DNA of 64,000 nucleotides. Source: Neodiprion pinetum (Eukaryota > Arthropoda > Insecta > Hymenoptera > Diprionidae). Below are positions 1 to 14,400 of this stretch, one piece after another. Position 1 is the stretch's first letter. Every line of letters begins with the position of its first letter. Where the stretch lies: the NCBI RefSeq assembly GCF_021155775.2, contig NC_060232.1, positions 8,067,257-8,131,256 on the forward strand, in the 5' to 3' direction. A program made the translations under genes and the position numbers. The notes beneath the pieces are model-generated. The model saw nothing but the letters and a program-made list of their open reading frames with translations. It did not search any database and had not been told where the DNA came from.

Positions 1-257
1 AACCCGCGTATCGTGGATACGTATACCTGTAGTAATAATCGAACCGCGCACTGCAGCTTGCGGATTGTGCTCGACTGCTCTGCGATCATTAACGTCAAAC
101 ACACAATGATTTTCAAGGACTTGCGGAGCTTGGGCGATTGGCAACATCCTGACCTTCTTGCTGGGTCGAAGGCGTGTTCGTTTGCGTCATGCACGCTCTG
201 TAATTCAGTGCGTACGACAGTATAGGTATCGAGAGACGGTCGCGATGCTTGCCGGTA

Positions 258-285
<28 letters not shown>
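258..285 (+). repeat. (GCT)n microsatellite
   Basis: About nine GCT units run without a break, followed by degenerate gatgcc/gatgct triplets to about 310. There is no convincing open frame through it, so it is probably non-coding or UTR. Confidence 0.85.
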
Positions 286-288
<3 letters not shown>

Positions 289-3200
289 ATGCCGATGCTG
301 ATGCCGACCCACCAAGCCAATGTCATAACTGATGTGAGCAGGCGAGACCGGGTTGGCGATGACGCGCAATGATCACGTCACGCGCGAACTATTCCTCGGT
401 GAATACGCTGCCTCCTCTTGCAGGGACTATACACGCCGACACGTGAATGGAAAGTGTTTGTGGACCTGCGAATGCTGTTTAACGACTCGCGCGGGAGGAA
501 GCCGTCTGGATAATTACGGATGACGCGATTCTGCGGAGCACGATATCGGAAAGTCGAGTTTGGCACGATTTGACTCGATGTTGACGTGAAAATCAAATTT
601 CCTCAATTTGTTATGCTTTCATGCGTGAAAACTTGAATTTGACTTGTTTCGCAAATATTAAGCATGATAACTAAGATCGATGATTGATTGTTGAAAACTG
701 TTGAAGAATTCCTTAGGGATTATCATTGTCCACATATTGTTTCGATCCAAAAGGAAGTAAAATCCGACACAGACCGCTTTCCTTTTTTTTTGTCAATTTT
801 CTGACGCAACACGACACCGTGTGATTTCATTGGCCTGATACGCTAGATCCGACAAATGAATTCACTCGGAGTCAAGTTGTGGCAGAAAATTGGCGCAAAA
901 GGAAAGCAAGCGGCCATGGATATGAATCTGATATTTTACTAGTATGCATGTATGCACTATGTTTGATCCAAGTGTTTGCAAAACGATAATATATATATCT
1001 ACAACTGTGAAAATGGGGTCAACTGCAGGAGATACAGAGCGTGAGTTAACTCTCGAGCAATTTTCATCGGGGTAAAAACGGATCTTGAATCAATCACGCA
1101 ATTAGGTTACCTATTATGCGTATTGCAGTTCCATTAGAATCTAATCTGGTTTAGAACTAAAACGAAGTCATCTCTCTGCTCGTAATACGGTCAGAGTACA
1201 AAACGTGTAACACATAACTAGATTGCAGTAGAGTAAAATATAAGTATGTATCGGTAGCATGATGATATACCTATCATATACGCCATATATAAGATGCATG
1301 AAACATATGTGTACTGGTATAATGATTGACAAATCACCAAGCTACAAAAGCCCCCCACCCAGTAATTACCTTGGCAGTGAAAAGTGAAACCAATCTCAGA
1401 CTCTAATTGCTCAACGAACAGAGAATAAGAGACCGTTTAACAGCTCAAATTAGACCAAGATAAACAACACCATAAAATAGATTTATAGTACACGAGTGTG
1501 TGTTTGTTTGCGTGTATGTACACGAAGCGACGTGTGTTATTGAATCAGTTACTTTATCTATTCGCCCGGTTTCCAATCACTGCGCGGTACAGAATATTAC
1601 GGCGTTGCCGTGGATTCGCATACGTGTAGTTTTAATATTTTCGCAAACATAAAGGAGCTCGGCATCAGTCAGCCATCCTCCGTGACTCTGGGATCCCAGA
1701 TCCACCCTTGCAATTAGGGTATACGTACGATGCTGGGTACCGTGGTTCAACTCCAAACTGACGACAGATGACGACCATATGTTGTACAACCACCATACAT
1801 ATACGTATAATATACTCTACTCTCTCCGTACTGTAGTGATGTTTTGCGCTTCACCCCAATATCGCGTCCTAACGACGTCTATAAAGCGCATTATTATCGT
1901 TCACGGTGCAGTTAGCCGATGGCCGAATCCTAAATTGTTGACAGACTCGTTTTACCGAACGTTAGCACTCCGTTGTTATTACCGAAAAATCGCCGGCTAC
2001 AGATATTGAGGTTCGAAAAAAAGAATAAAGAGAAAAGAAGTAAGACAAAAAATAATTATACGCTATAAAAAAGAAATTCAGTAAAACGCAGCTATGATTT
2101 GAAATTTTGTCTGTGTAAAAACAATAAGAATAGAGAACCGAGGAATTTAAAAAAAAATCTTGAATGATCTTCGGTAAAACCTGCAATTATTACTCAGTGT
2201 ATAATTTCAAACTGTTGACGTTGTATAATGTACGTACATGAGTAACGGAATAACGTGATTTTTGGTTTCATAATATACGGTTATTGCTGTAGCGCCGTTT
2301 CCGACACGTTGTACAGTGTTGTGTTTTTAACCCGAGTTAATTTCGCCTCCGGCATTCATTTCGTATAATAAGTAAAGCAGAATATATCAGGAATTTCGAC
2401 TACTGTATAGTATCAGCTGTAGTAATTCTCAAAGTATGAGTAAACCTTTCACCTACTAATTACAAGGTGGACAAAAATTGAATTCAAACAAGATGAGAAT
2501 CAGTTTCTTTGCATCAACCGCATGACATGTGCCGACAAAAAAATAAAGTAAAAATGATCAGACGCATAAGAACCCGATATTTTTCGCTTATTCAGACAGC
2601 AAGTAATTTACGTCGCGGTTAGAAAACATGCGATCTACTTCATTGATTACATATTTTTGAAACGAAAATAGAAGCGGCTGCGATGTTAGCCAGAACTCTG
2701 CAGAGTATCTGTATACATATAACTGCTTGCAATAGATCTATACACACACGACTCGAATTCCGGAGCCTTGGTAAGATGAAATTTTTTCCTTAAAAATAAC
2801 ATTCATCGTGCGAAAAACAAGCAACAGCTAATTTAGCCTGTACGAGGATAATAAAAGAGCAGATTTTATTCAAAACTGCAGGAAAAGAGGAACACATCAC
2901 AATTTTATGGTAAAATATACTTCGTAAGATGCAGAATTTACTCTTAGAACCAGTAAAAACCACTGTCTGCAAAGTAAAATCTGCTACGTTTGTAGTAAAA
3001 AATATAGTCGATACGTGGGTATATTTTTTTTATCAAAAACCTTCGTGTGTCCCTATTTTCTTACCAGTTTTGAGTAAAATCAGCTCTTTATCTTCTCTTC
3101 GTGTACGAACGTAAAAATCATTTCCAGCAAGATACGAAGGTCCGATATATGTTTGGCCAAGATTTTCCAGGTTGTTAAAATATCATTTACCGACTGGGTG

Positions 3201-4631
3201 CGTTGTGCACCCACAACCAAGCAGAGATCCATAAATCTATAAACGGAAACACGTATCAGCAGCGTTTCGTGCCGGCTATGCAGCACCGAGTGTATTGATT
3301 ACAGGCGACAGACGATGCACACGTCTGGCTTCACTCCACATTCATACTTAAATAAACTCCGACGCTCGTTATGTTGTCCGGACTTTTGCTGTTCAACCTT
3401 TTTACTTTTCATTTCCTTCTATGCTTTTTGACAAGCTTCGATAATGCACGCATGCAGCCGTGGATGATATCAGTAGCAATGTATTACGTATGATATATCG
3501 ATGACTCGGTACTCGTGCTGTGATAATCGAGTTACAAGGTAACGAATTGTGCAAAGAAGTCAACGGTAGGAAGGTAAATCCAAGAAGTAAACGGTGAACA
3601 ATGGCGTAACGAATAGCGATTTGCAGCATTGATGATTGCATCGCATCCAACCCCGGCTTGCTGGCAATTTCACCCGGAAGTTTCAACGGCTTTTCCAGTT
3701 TTTTCCAACCTCTAACTGTTAATTGTTTTACGGTACGCATAAAAGGTTGTTTGTCATCGAAAGTCGGAGATTTTTAAGAATAAATTAATTATTAACGAAC
3801 AGAGGCACGAAAGATCGATTACAGTGTGCTAAGGTATATTTAAGCACTGCTCACGCCTTATTGAACCGAATAACAAAATTATATACATCTCTAAGAATGA
3901 TGACGCGACATACCCGAGGTTCTCAACCTAAAACAAGGCTTGTAAATCGAATGGATCGAAAAGTTTTGCATAATTTTTGTTTTCCGCTTCATCCGTCTAT
4001 GACTAAAGAATAGATTTATGTATCAATTTCAACTCACCTCACAGCTGAACTGACTGCGTTAAATCTAGACGAGCCTTCTTCCCTCCTCGGTCGTATTTTC
4101 AAAGCATCGTAGAAGAGCTGTAAAGTTGTTTGTTGTATTCGTCAGGATTGCTCCATGCTTGCATGGACTCGATGATAGGGTATTCCATAATCAAATTTTA
4201 ATTAGATCGCATTCGAGGGACTGACGCGACTCTAAAGTCACTCGTCGATCGTGTCGTTGCCCGCAACGCGCACCCCTGCTGTAATTACGCGAATTATAAC
4301 CACGTTGCGGAAAATTGCGCCGTACCTAAACGAATGAAGGTTCGTTTTTTTCTCACCTGCACAGTCTTAATTAACCGGCTTCATCGCTTCCTCGCGGAAA
4401 AGCGAGCAAAGAACTGTAGTCCAGTTGAAATAACACTATTTTCATTTTTTAGAGGTTGGGGGTGTCGTCAGTATTTTAAATCAAGAATTCGACTAGTTTC
4501 TGCGGTATCTTTGGCCACCGTCTTTAATTCATGGTGGAATTTGTTCTTTATTATAATTAATTGGTATCTTTATTTTTGTCGTAACAATCTTTTGACCGAG
4601 ATCGATATTTTCCTACCTGAGCCGTACATTC

Positions 4632-4641
4632 AAGATGGCGG
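4632..4641 (+). promoter_or_regulatory. YY1-like AAGATGGCGG motif
   Basis: The sequence AAGATGGCGG matches the YY1 core often found at transcription starts. Its ATG also opens a short frame, but a GT donor 14 bases on would leave phase 1, which does not fit the phase-0 acceptor at 5354. I therefore read it as a possible promoter motif and not as the ankyrin start codon. Confidence 0.25.
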
Positions 4642-4864
4642 TCGAAGGTACTGTAGAGTCTGGTCAAAATTCTGAATTTATACTACTGATAACCGACCGC
4701 CCCCCTTCTCCCAACGTTTAGAAAGAGAATAAAGTCGTATCGAAAAATTGCAGTTTCAGATCGTGTTAATCCGTATTAGCGTCAATCTCCGGAGTCTAGA
4801 CTCAGGGTAGGCCGAGTGTCGAGGGTTCAGGTGGCGACAAGGGAGAGGAGAGTTCCTTTACCCC

Positions 4865-4874
4865 GTGACGTCAC
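4865..4874. promoter_or_regulatory. Full CRE palindrome GTGACGTCAC in a CpG-rich stretch
   Basis: A perfect 10-base palindrome containing the cAMP response element core TGACGTCA lies in the most CpG-rich stretch (about 4780-5000) before the first visible ankyrin exon. The distance of about 480 bases to the 5354 acceptor fits a promoter or untranslated first exon. The promoter role is inferred. Confidence 0.4.
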
Positions 4875-5353
4875 TTCAGACTGCACGGCGCCCACAGACC
4901 GCAACGCAACCCCAACCGACTGATAAAACCCTTTATCGCGAGAAACCCTGCCCGCCACTGCACTCGAGCACCCTTCGCCCGGGCTGAAGCATTGCACAAA
5001 TGTTTATTTCCGTTATTTCCGCTGCTTAATTCACGGTTTGTAAACGAACCGACACGGTTTTACGGAGTCGCAAAATTTACGTAACAACGCGAAATCGTCG
5101 CAATCAAGGTTCAAGACCGCGAGTCTCGGTCCATCCGATACGCGTCTGAGCTTGACAAGAGTAAACAAATGAATACAACGATCGTTTTGCCCGAGATCAG
5201 TTTTGTTTCGACGTGGCACCACTGATCGCTTAGTTCAGACCGATCGACTACCGTCGTAATAGACGATACAGATATAATATTCATGAATCGTAAAACTGTA
5301 CGGGTACATGAAAGTAACATATTACCTACATAATTTACTTTTTTGTGTTGCAG

Positions 5354-5455
5354 AGTGACCCAAGTACAGCCTTCCTCAGGGCAGCGAGAGCGGGACAACT
5401 GGAAAAAGTGTTGGAGTACCTCGAGTCCGGAGTTGACATAAATGCTTCTAACGCT
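5354..5455 (+). CDS. Ank2: Ankyrin exon: N-terminal cap, start of ANK repeats
   Basis: Acceptor ttgcag and donor GCT|gtaaga frame 34 codons reading SDPSTAFLRAARAGQLEKVL. The FLRAARAGxLEKVL string is the hallmark start of ankyrin ANK repeats. Enters and leaves in phase 0. Confidence 0.95.
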
Positions 5456-8400
5456 GTAAGAATGATCGTTTCGTGGTGATCACTCCGAATGAACCATTAT
5501 TCACGATATCTCTTTGATGGTGTATCATTCCGATAGTTTTCCCTCGCTTTCCCTTATTATCATACCCAATTCCCCAAACAACCGGTAACTGTCTCGTAGA
5601 ACGTATCTACCTAGTTCAGCTTCGAACACGAAATCTGTCGAAACATAGCCACTCTCGATTTTTGCATTTCTAGGGAATCGAGCGAATTCGATGGTGGCTA
5701 TGTTCACACGGAAACCGATTTCGGAAAAACGCGTGGCAGCTTCTTAGCAGACAGCATGCATCATGCCGCTCGCCAATACATATTAAACCCGGAATTCTTT
5801 CTCGTTAAATTCAGACCGTCGTTGATAATGCTCATTTGAAGACAGTTGATTACATTTGAGTATTAATCATAACGGCAGCGAGACCAAAGGATATGTTTAT
5901 TTTGTAAATAATTTTATAAAAATCTGAGTCGTATTCTCGAAAAACTTGCGTACATACTACGAATTTCTCCAATTATAACCTTTTGGGCAGTTTTCCTCGA
6001 TGTCGTGGAAGTGTCGATATCGATTACAAATCAATGCATGAGAGCAGTACAGTACTTTTGTAGTTTAAAAGCGCTGAAATTTAGGTCTTTGGAAGTCTTT
6101 CAAAAATAACCTTTTGCAGTTTTTGAATTTTGACCAATCTACTCGCAATGTCGCAGATCAATATTTTCCTTCTTACTCGCTCATGCTTGAGTCAGACTAC
6201 TCAGCAGATTTTTATCTAATTGCATGAGAAAAATAGGTATCAAAAATGGAGCCGTACACTCACATATCTATATTATCTCGAGGGACTATGGTTGACTGGC
6301 ATCTTACAGTACATACCAAGGCATATTCGTAACGTATTGTATCATCATTAAGGTATCGAGGCCTTATACATCATATGATTGAATTCACTTCACTCATCAG
6401 AAATGCACTTGAACCCACTTGACCCTCAAAACATTTGTAACGTAATTTACACCCACCTAAAATCTTGTTAAATCAAAGATGAAATCTCGTAATGAAAGGG
6501 CTGCTCACACTTTCTCAGTATTTAAAATTTTCGCAATCTCTAGTGTAGTTCTTCTTTAGTCAGGTTTGATGTCTTTAAGTTTTTAGAATCAATCCTTTAG
6601 CGCATATCGTCAATTATTTTCTCATGTTATATCTAATCTAATAGCAGTATCTAATAAAATAATTTGATATTACAGAATGGTCTAAACGCTTTGCACCTAG
6701 CCGCTAAAGACGGCCACATAGAAATAGTCAGAGAACTTTTAACTCGAGGAGCTATCGTAGATGCTGCCACCAAGAAAGGAAATACAGCTCTGCATATCGC
6801 CTCACTTGGTAACTGAATATTCTACTTCACCAAGTTTGTGTTATATCCTTTAAGCCATGAAATTTATCTGCTGAAAAAATACCAACTGATTAATGTCTTT
6901 GTATAAGATTCGTATTTAATAAATAATACGATTCCATTGTTTCTTCAGCTGGGCAAGAAGAGGTTGTACATTTACTCATTCAACGTGGCGCTTCTGTCAA
7001 TGCCCAATCACAAAATGGTTTCACACCGCTGTACATGGCTGCCCAAGAAAACCACGACTCCGTTGTCAAGTTTTTGCTTAGCAAGGGCGCTAATCAAACT
7101 CTTGCCACTGAGGTAAGACAAAATATGTTTTTTATTCACTTGAAGTATTTCTCTCCAGGATTGATTGGATCCTGTTGAATTACCCTCATGTTATTCTGAC
7201 AGTACTTGCAAATTGAGACTGTTTGCGGCATTGTCTTGCACTTAATTCATGTTAATTATTTCATATAAATACAAAATACCTACGTTGTATATTTTGCAAT
7301 TCAACGAATCGTAAGATGAAGATACATTTGCTAATCATGGAATTGTGTTCACAGGATGGATTTACCCCATTGGCTGTGGCCATGCAACAGGGTCACGACA
7401 AAGTAGTAGCGGTACTACTCGAAAGTGACACAAGAGGTAAAGTACGTCTACCAGCTCTTCACATTGCTGCAAAGAAGGACGACTGCAAAGCTGCTGCGTT
7501 GCTTTTACAAGTAAACCTTTTTACCTCTACTTGATGCTGTTTATAAGAAACAATATTGAAAAAGTACATAAATTCGATGTTCAAAGGCAATCGAAATTCG
7601 TTTTGTGATGTATGGCCATATAAGTATGGATTTACACTGAGTTTTATTTACAGAACGATCACAATCCTGATGTTACATCAAAAAGTGGTTTTACACCCCT
7701 TCACATCGCTGCCCATTACGGTAACGACAGGATAGCTTCGCTACTCTATGAAAAAGGAGCAGCAGTTAATTTCACCGCAAAGGTAATGAAGCCCGTAATA
7801 TCAATTACAAAATAGTTCATCGAATGACGAATTGCGCAGAGTTTTACTGACTTATAGTGTGCCGAAATAAGCCATTACTCACGGAACTTCAAGCCCATAC
7901 ATAGTACCATTTGTAGCACATGTCATAAAGCAGTCTTACTCGTGTAGTAACGGGTCAGCTGTTTTAAATGATGTTTGATGCACAAAATGTGTTTAACAGG
8001 TCTGTTATACATAGATATTTTTGTTCAGTTGAGTATCTGTGTTAACGTGAAACTTGATTTTCAGCATAATATAACGCCAATGCATGTCGCAGCAAAATGG
8101 GGAAGGATAAAAATGGTGAATCTGCTTATGTCCAAAAATGCGAATATCGAAGCAAAAACGAGAGACGGGCTCACTCCGCTTCATTGCGCAGCTAGATCTG
8201 GTCATCACGAAGTAGTAGATATACTAATAGAAAACGGAGCACCTATTGGTTCTAAAACGAAGGTAAGTTACCAGGCATTCAACATCGTTCAACATGTCTT
8301 TATTTTATACTCTTATTTCGAATGTTTCATTCCTCAGAATGGACTTGCCCCACTGCACATGGCTTCTCAAGGTGATCACGTTGATGCTGCTCGTATTCTA

Positions 8401-11400
8401 CTTTACCATGGAGCACCGGTCGACGATGTGACCGTTGATTATCTGACTGCGTTGCACGTGGCAGCTCATTGCGGACATGTTAGAGTAGCTAAACTATTGC
8501 TCGACAGAAATGCTGATCCTAATGCCAGAGCCTTAAATGGTTTTACCCCTCTTCACATTGCTTGTAAAAAGAACAGAATAAAAGTTGTTGAACTGCTTCT
8601 TAAACACAGAGCTAGCATCGAAGCAATGACAGAGGTATAGATATTCTTAGATATGAGTGCGATAGATTATGATCCCCATTTTATGAGCTTCATATTAAAG
8701 ACATGAAATTGTTCTTCAGTCCGGCCTTACACCTTTACACGTTGCAAGCTTCATGGGATGTATGAACATTGTCATCTATTTACTCCAACACGATGCTAGT
8801 CCAGACATTCCAACTGTGCGAGGAGAAACCCCCCTGCATTTGGCTGCTAGAGCAAATCAGACCGACATCATCAGGATTTTGTTGAGAAACGGAGCTCTAG
8901 TTGACGCCAGAGCTAGAGTAAGGATATTTCAATTTTCTGCAGAGCGGAAAGGCGGATACTTCTTTGTTATCAGACCATATATCTGAAGACTTTTTTTTGT
9001 TTTAATCGAACATTCATTCACAAGTTATCTCAAATTCCAAAAAATTTTTCTATTTTCTCACTGTTGCACTTTGCGATAGTTGAATGTGTACCTACTTGTG
9101 TATATGGGATTTGCTTGAGTGTACTGTTTGCAGTTACTCTAACGTTTTTATGGGTCCCTCCTTGTGAAGTCCTTTCAAATCGATAATTTTCAATAATCTT
9201 TTTATAGGAAGACCAAACTCCGTTACATGTTGCATCACGGTTGGGTAACGTTGATATCGTGATGCTACTCCTACAACATGGTGCGGATGTTGATGCAACT
9301 ACGAAAGATTTATACACCCCGCTTCACATTGCAGCTAAAGAAGGCCAGGAAGAGGTGTGTAATTATTATGAAAATCGAGTATAACAATTACAGCTCAAGT
9401 TTACAAGTGGAAGAAATGTCATGTTGATCACTGCCTATTTCATTTTTAGGTGGCATCTGTCTTGCTTGAAAATAGAGCATCGCTTACCGCTACGACCAAG
9501 AAAGGTTTCACACCGTTGCATCTTGCTGCAAAATATGGAAATATGAATGTTGCAAGGCTTCTGCTACAGAAGGATGCCCCTGTTGATGCTCAAGGAAAGG
9601 TGAGATCTAGAATATTGGTTACGATTACGATGTATGTTATTTTTTGAAATATCCAAGAGTTTTTCATTAATCTTTTTACACAGTTGTTACATTATATCGA
9701 GGCTTGGCAAAATGTAATTAAATAATTAGCAACTATTAAGCGTAGAATTTTTGCTGTGTCAAATTTTTTGAATATCATACTCCACATGGGTAACAAAATG
9801 TTGTATAATTCTGATTGTCGTTTCGTTACTTGACACTTTTTTTTAACATGTATGCTTACGTAACTAACAACTCAGAATGGAGTCACACCGCTTCACGTTG
9901 CATCCCATTACGACCATCAGAATGTGGCTCTGCTTCTTCTTGACAAGGGAGCCTCTCCTCATGCAATGGCTAAGAATGGTCACACTCCGCTGCACATTGC
10001 GGCTCGTAAAAATCAGGTACCCTAGTTGTATATTTATAATATAAAGTCTATTTACTTGCGTAATGGTGATGAATATGGATTATTTCACACCTACGAAAAT
10101 ATCCAATTACATTGAGTAAATCATGAAATAATCAATGATTCGTTTACACTAAATTATTTACACTTACTTTTCATGACACGCAGATGGATATCGCCACAAC
10201 ATTATTAGAATATGGAGCAAAGGCAAACGCAGAATCAAAAGCTGGCTTCACACCTCTGCACTTGAGTGCCCAGGAAGGTCATACCGATATGTCAACTCTC
10301 CTTATTGAGCACAAAGCAGATACAAATCACAAAGCTAAGGTACTACTATTGTCTTACATTATTTCCGAGTCTAAATGCGTTTAATCGCTTGCTTCGTCAA
10401 GAATATTAGATATTTGTTCTACATATTAATTACAGAACGGTCTAACACCATTACACCTGTGTGCGCAAGAAGACAAAGTTAACGTCGCGTCCATCCTTGT
10501 CAAAAATGGAGCTGATATTGATACCAAAACTAAGGTAAGATACGCCCAAATATCCATAAACGAATCGAAACGTTATTATCCAAATATGCAGTACTATCAT
10601 TGGCTCAACAAGTATGTATATATCTGTATGTATATGGGTGTTAGATCTAATAGAATTGTCACGAATTTAATAACAAGCATCATAATTAGCCTTGTACAGG
10701 CTAGTGTGAACTTCTGCGATCAGCAGCACTCAATGTTTTTCACTTAGTTCTTGATCTCAATCATGTGCATTCAAATAGGTGATAGTCTGTTTCACAGTCA
10801 AGTTGAAAAAATTTGTTTATTGGAACAAAAAAATTCTGTATATCAATTACCATACGAAGTGACGATCGATGTAATAGTAATTGCTAATTTTTATAGGCTG
10901 GTTACACACCGTTGCATGTCGCAGCACATTTTGGTCAAGCAGCAATGGTACGTTTCTTGCTGAGATCGGGAGCAGGTGTTGATAGCAGTACCGGTGCTGG
11001 TTACACACCATTACATCAAGCTGCACAACAGGGGCATACCTTAGTTATTAATTTGCTGTTAGAGAGTAAAGCAAAGCCTAATGCAGTTACCAATGTGAGC
11101 AAAATTCCAGCTTTTATCTAATAAGATCAAAGTAATCGATAGAATGAAATCTAACAACCATTTTGTAAATGTATAAAGTACGACTTATTGTTGCTTGAAT
11201 TGAAAAAACCCTTATCGTAGCTCTTAAATGATGAGAAGCAATTTTATCTCTTTCGCATTGTTTAATATTGGAAAAGCCTTATGACTCAAAAAGCTCTCAA
11301 GTTTCATCTTAGAGAATGAAGACCATAAGTCATTAATCTTTAGGTCGCCACTAGTCAAATAATAAAAATGTGGGTTATTTGAAAATGTATTAAAATCACC

Positions 11401-14400
11401 GACGGTCTAAAGGTTAAGCAACTCGTTTCATGAAATCATTTTACTGTTAAATAGAATGGGCAAACAGCTTTGGACATAGCACAGAAATTAGGATACATCA
11501 GCGTTGTTGAAACTTTGAAAGTTGTAACGGAAACTGTCATCACGACTACGCATACTATTACAATTGAAGAGAAGTACAAGGTACAGGCACCTGAATCGAT
11601 GCAGGAGACGTTCATGAGTGATAGCGAAGACGAAGGTGGTGAGTTTTCATAGTTGTCTTTTTAACGAAACCGTTATTTGTAGTTTTTACGCTGGTTCAAA
11701 GTTATTTTCACTAGCTTAATGGGTACGAAATATCTTATAGATGCAATTACTATGTACATAATAGTATTCTTGCCTGATTGATTTGCAGCGATTCGTTATG
11801 CTGTTGAGTTGTTTTTATATTTTATCATAAAGCGACACGCAACTTATAGCATTTTCAACTAATTACACCAGTGCACATCTGGTGTATACTGAAGTCTTCC
11901 ATTGTCTTTTACTTTTATGCTGTGCTGTAATGCTGGACCATGTTTATGTAACTAGTTTAAAAAGCTATAACATCTAGACGTATATCAGAAACATGCATCC
12001 AAAGGTTTCTTGTACGAACTTAAACAGAATGCAAAACGACTGGCATATATCTCTCCAGTAAATGCCATAATCACGCGTATTATACACATAGTAGCCATGT
12101 GCTTAGTAATTTTCCATAAGTATTTAGGTATCAGTTTTGGAGAACGAGTTGAGAATTTATAATCAATTAAACAATTGTGTGGTTATTTCTCGTATCGCAC
12201 TAAATTATTCTGCTAAATTTACTGAATTATTGCTACCTATGTATAGTGCACAGTATTCTTACTGGATAAATTTCGATATCTTATTAAGCTTTTAGGTATT
12301 GTAAATTGGCAGAGCGTGTTGAATAATCTAATTTATTCATTTAACGCACTAAGTGAATCAAATTGTTCTATCATAAAAATACGATCATAAAGTTGTATAA
12401 TACTTACAACTGCATGTCTATAGGAATTTCTATACATGTGTTGCATGCCGCACCTGCAATCATTCCCAACTTATTTTCACGTGAGACAAGCTTTAGCATG
12501 TACTCTTATATAGGTAAATTACGTTGGATTTGATTCTTTAGTAGCTTTTAGATGGAAGCAAAATCGTATAGCATGTTTCGTTCTTAGTTTGCTTTGCATT
12601 AGAATTCCCGAATATTGACGTCATTCCTTTCCCTTGCCAATTAAATACGAGGGTTTCAATATCGCCATGGTTTTAGGGCACTGACCATTATCAATGTTGA
12701 CGCTAGTTATAACTATTAGACGATAGCAGTTTTTTGAAGTTTTATGGATGTCTAGGTATTATCAGCAGAAAGATTCCTCATAGCCGAGACTAGTTACCTT
12801 TTGTTTATAAAGTTCTTTGTTGATATATGTTTCATTGATGAACAGTATGTATCATTTTGCTTCTCTTGTTATGTTGAAATTCGCATTTATTTTGCAAGAG
12901 CATGTGTTTAGCACAAAGTTCACCGGGTTGTTATCAAATTTAATGTTGAAATAAAATTTTCAATGTATTGAAAATGAGTAAAAATTTTTTTTAAATTGAT
13001 CATAATTCACCATTCCAATGAATTAAATTAATGAACTAGTCAATTCTGTTTTCTGTAATTTCAACGATAATGAAATTTTTGGAAAATTTCCATCAGTTAT
13101 TACATAACAATGCTTAAGATAATTGTCTATTACTTGATGGTCGAACTATTTCTGTAATTTAAAATACCAATTGCAACCACCCAGTGAATAGTGAATTTGA
13201 AATTTAAAAAAAAATCAATAAGTGTTAGGGAATACATATTGATGGTAAACTACCCCTGACTACCTTACTTGACGGTATACGATATAGGTGGCGACGAAAT
13301 TGGTATGGCAGCCATGAATGTGTACGGGCAGCCGCCTCATGCGCAACATGTCTACCTCCCTTCCTACTACCAGGGCCAAATGACCTATACTAGTAAGTTG
13401 AAGCTCTCTGTGTGTCTCTCGCTCATTCTTGTTTCATGTTCCTTGTCATCCCTTTGTACATTCCATACACTCATTCCTATTCACTTATTCGAACTTTCTT
13501 TTATATACAGCTTATCGCAGTAATTAACATAAATTTATATTACACGACTTATTATTAGGCTTATGTGTATTTACACAATTCAAATCAGAATCTTAAATGA
13601 TAGGTATACAGAAGTTTCAGAATATTTTCGGTTTCTCAATGTTTTGACGGTCATCTCCCTTACTCCGTCCTTAGATTCAAATAGTTTTGTAAGTAGCTGA
13701 ACAGATCGAATACAACTCTTTTCATTCGCTTTCTCATTAATGTGCTGGTCAAATTGCTGATAAACTGACAGTCTTATGGATAGAACTATCTAATGAACTA
13801 TATATTTACCTTTGGTACTAAATTATCATGTAAAACTTCAAAGAGTGCCAAATGTTTCAAACTGTCACAAGTTGACCTACTGGTGAATGGAGAGTAACGT
13901 AGGAATCAAGATTGTTGGATAATCGAATGATATACCCAAGGGATTATTCGCAACCAAAGTTTCCTGCCATTTCATTCGTTCTTTGCTTCACTGTATAAAC
14001 ATTAAAATCTATAATTAGTTTCGATATAGGTCAGATCATATTTATAGAACGGCTACATGTTCAAACTCCAAACGGCGTTGAATTTAAAAACTTCAGCGGC
14101 ACACCGCAATGTACCAATTTCTCAACACTACCTCTTTACTTCAACAAGAGTTCCATTTTGTACATTAGGAGAAAAAACTTCATTGATATGTCCTTTGTTT
14201 CGTAATGTAAACATGATCATGTCTCTTGGTTCAATAAACCTACTTGCATGGGTTTTATTGATTAATTACACAACCTAATGTGCATTGTGTAATTATGTGT
14301 ATACATGTACGTCAGCTCCCGTAATTAAAGATCCTTATTTGTGATGTGCATACATGCGCTGGTTACACGCAACAACAACAGTGAAGTTTTATGTGTAATG

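Larger units (their letters stand above)
1..5353. other. Upstream region or first intron of the ankyrin gene; no supported exon
   Basis: No open frame here has protein-like composition, good splice sites or recognisable similarity. The parts 1-600 and about 4780-5100 are visibly richer in GC and CpG than the AT-rich sequence between them and could be promoter or 5' exon sequence. The missing first coding exon of the ankyrin (it must end in phase 0 to join 5354) could lie here or upstream of the window; I could not identify it. Confidence 0.5.

Noticed and set aside
3402..3740. 112-codon minus-strand frame upstream of the ankyrin
   Set aside because: Random-looking composition, no splice signals or recognisable motif; about the length expected by chance in a region this size.
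4334..4675. 113-codon plus-strand frame containing the AAGATGGCGG site
   Set aside because: Phe/Trp/Leu-rich composition like AT-rich non-coding DNA, and it cannot be joined to 5354 in frame.
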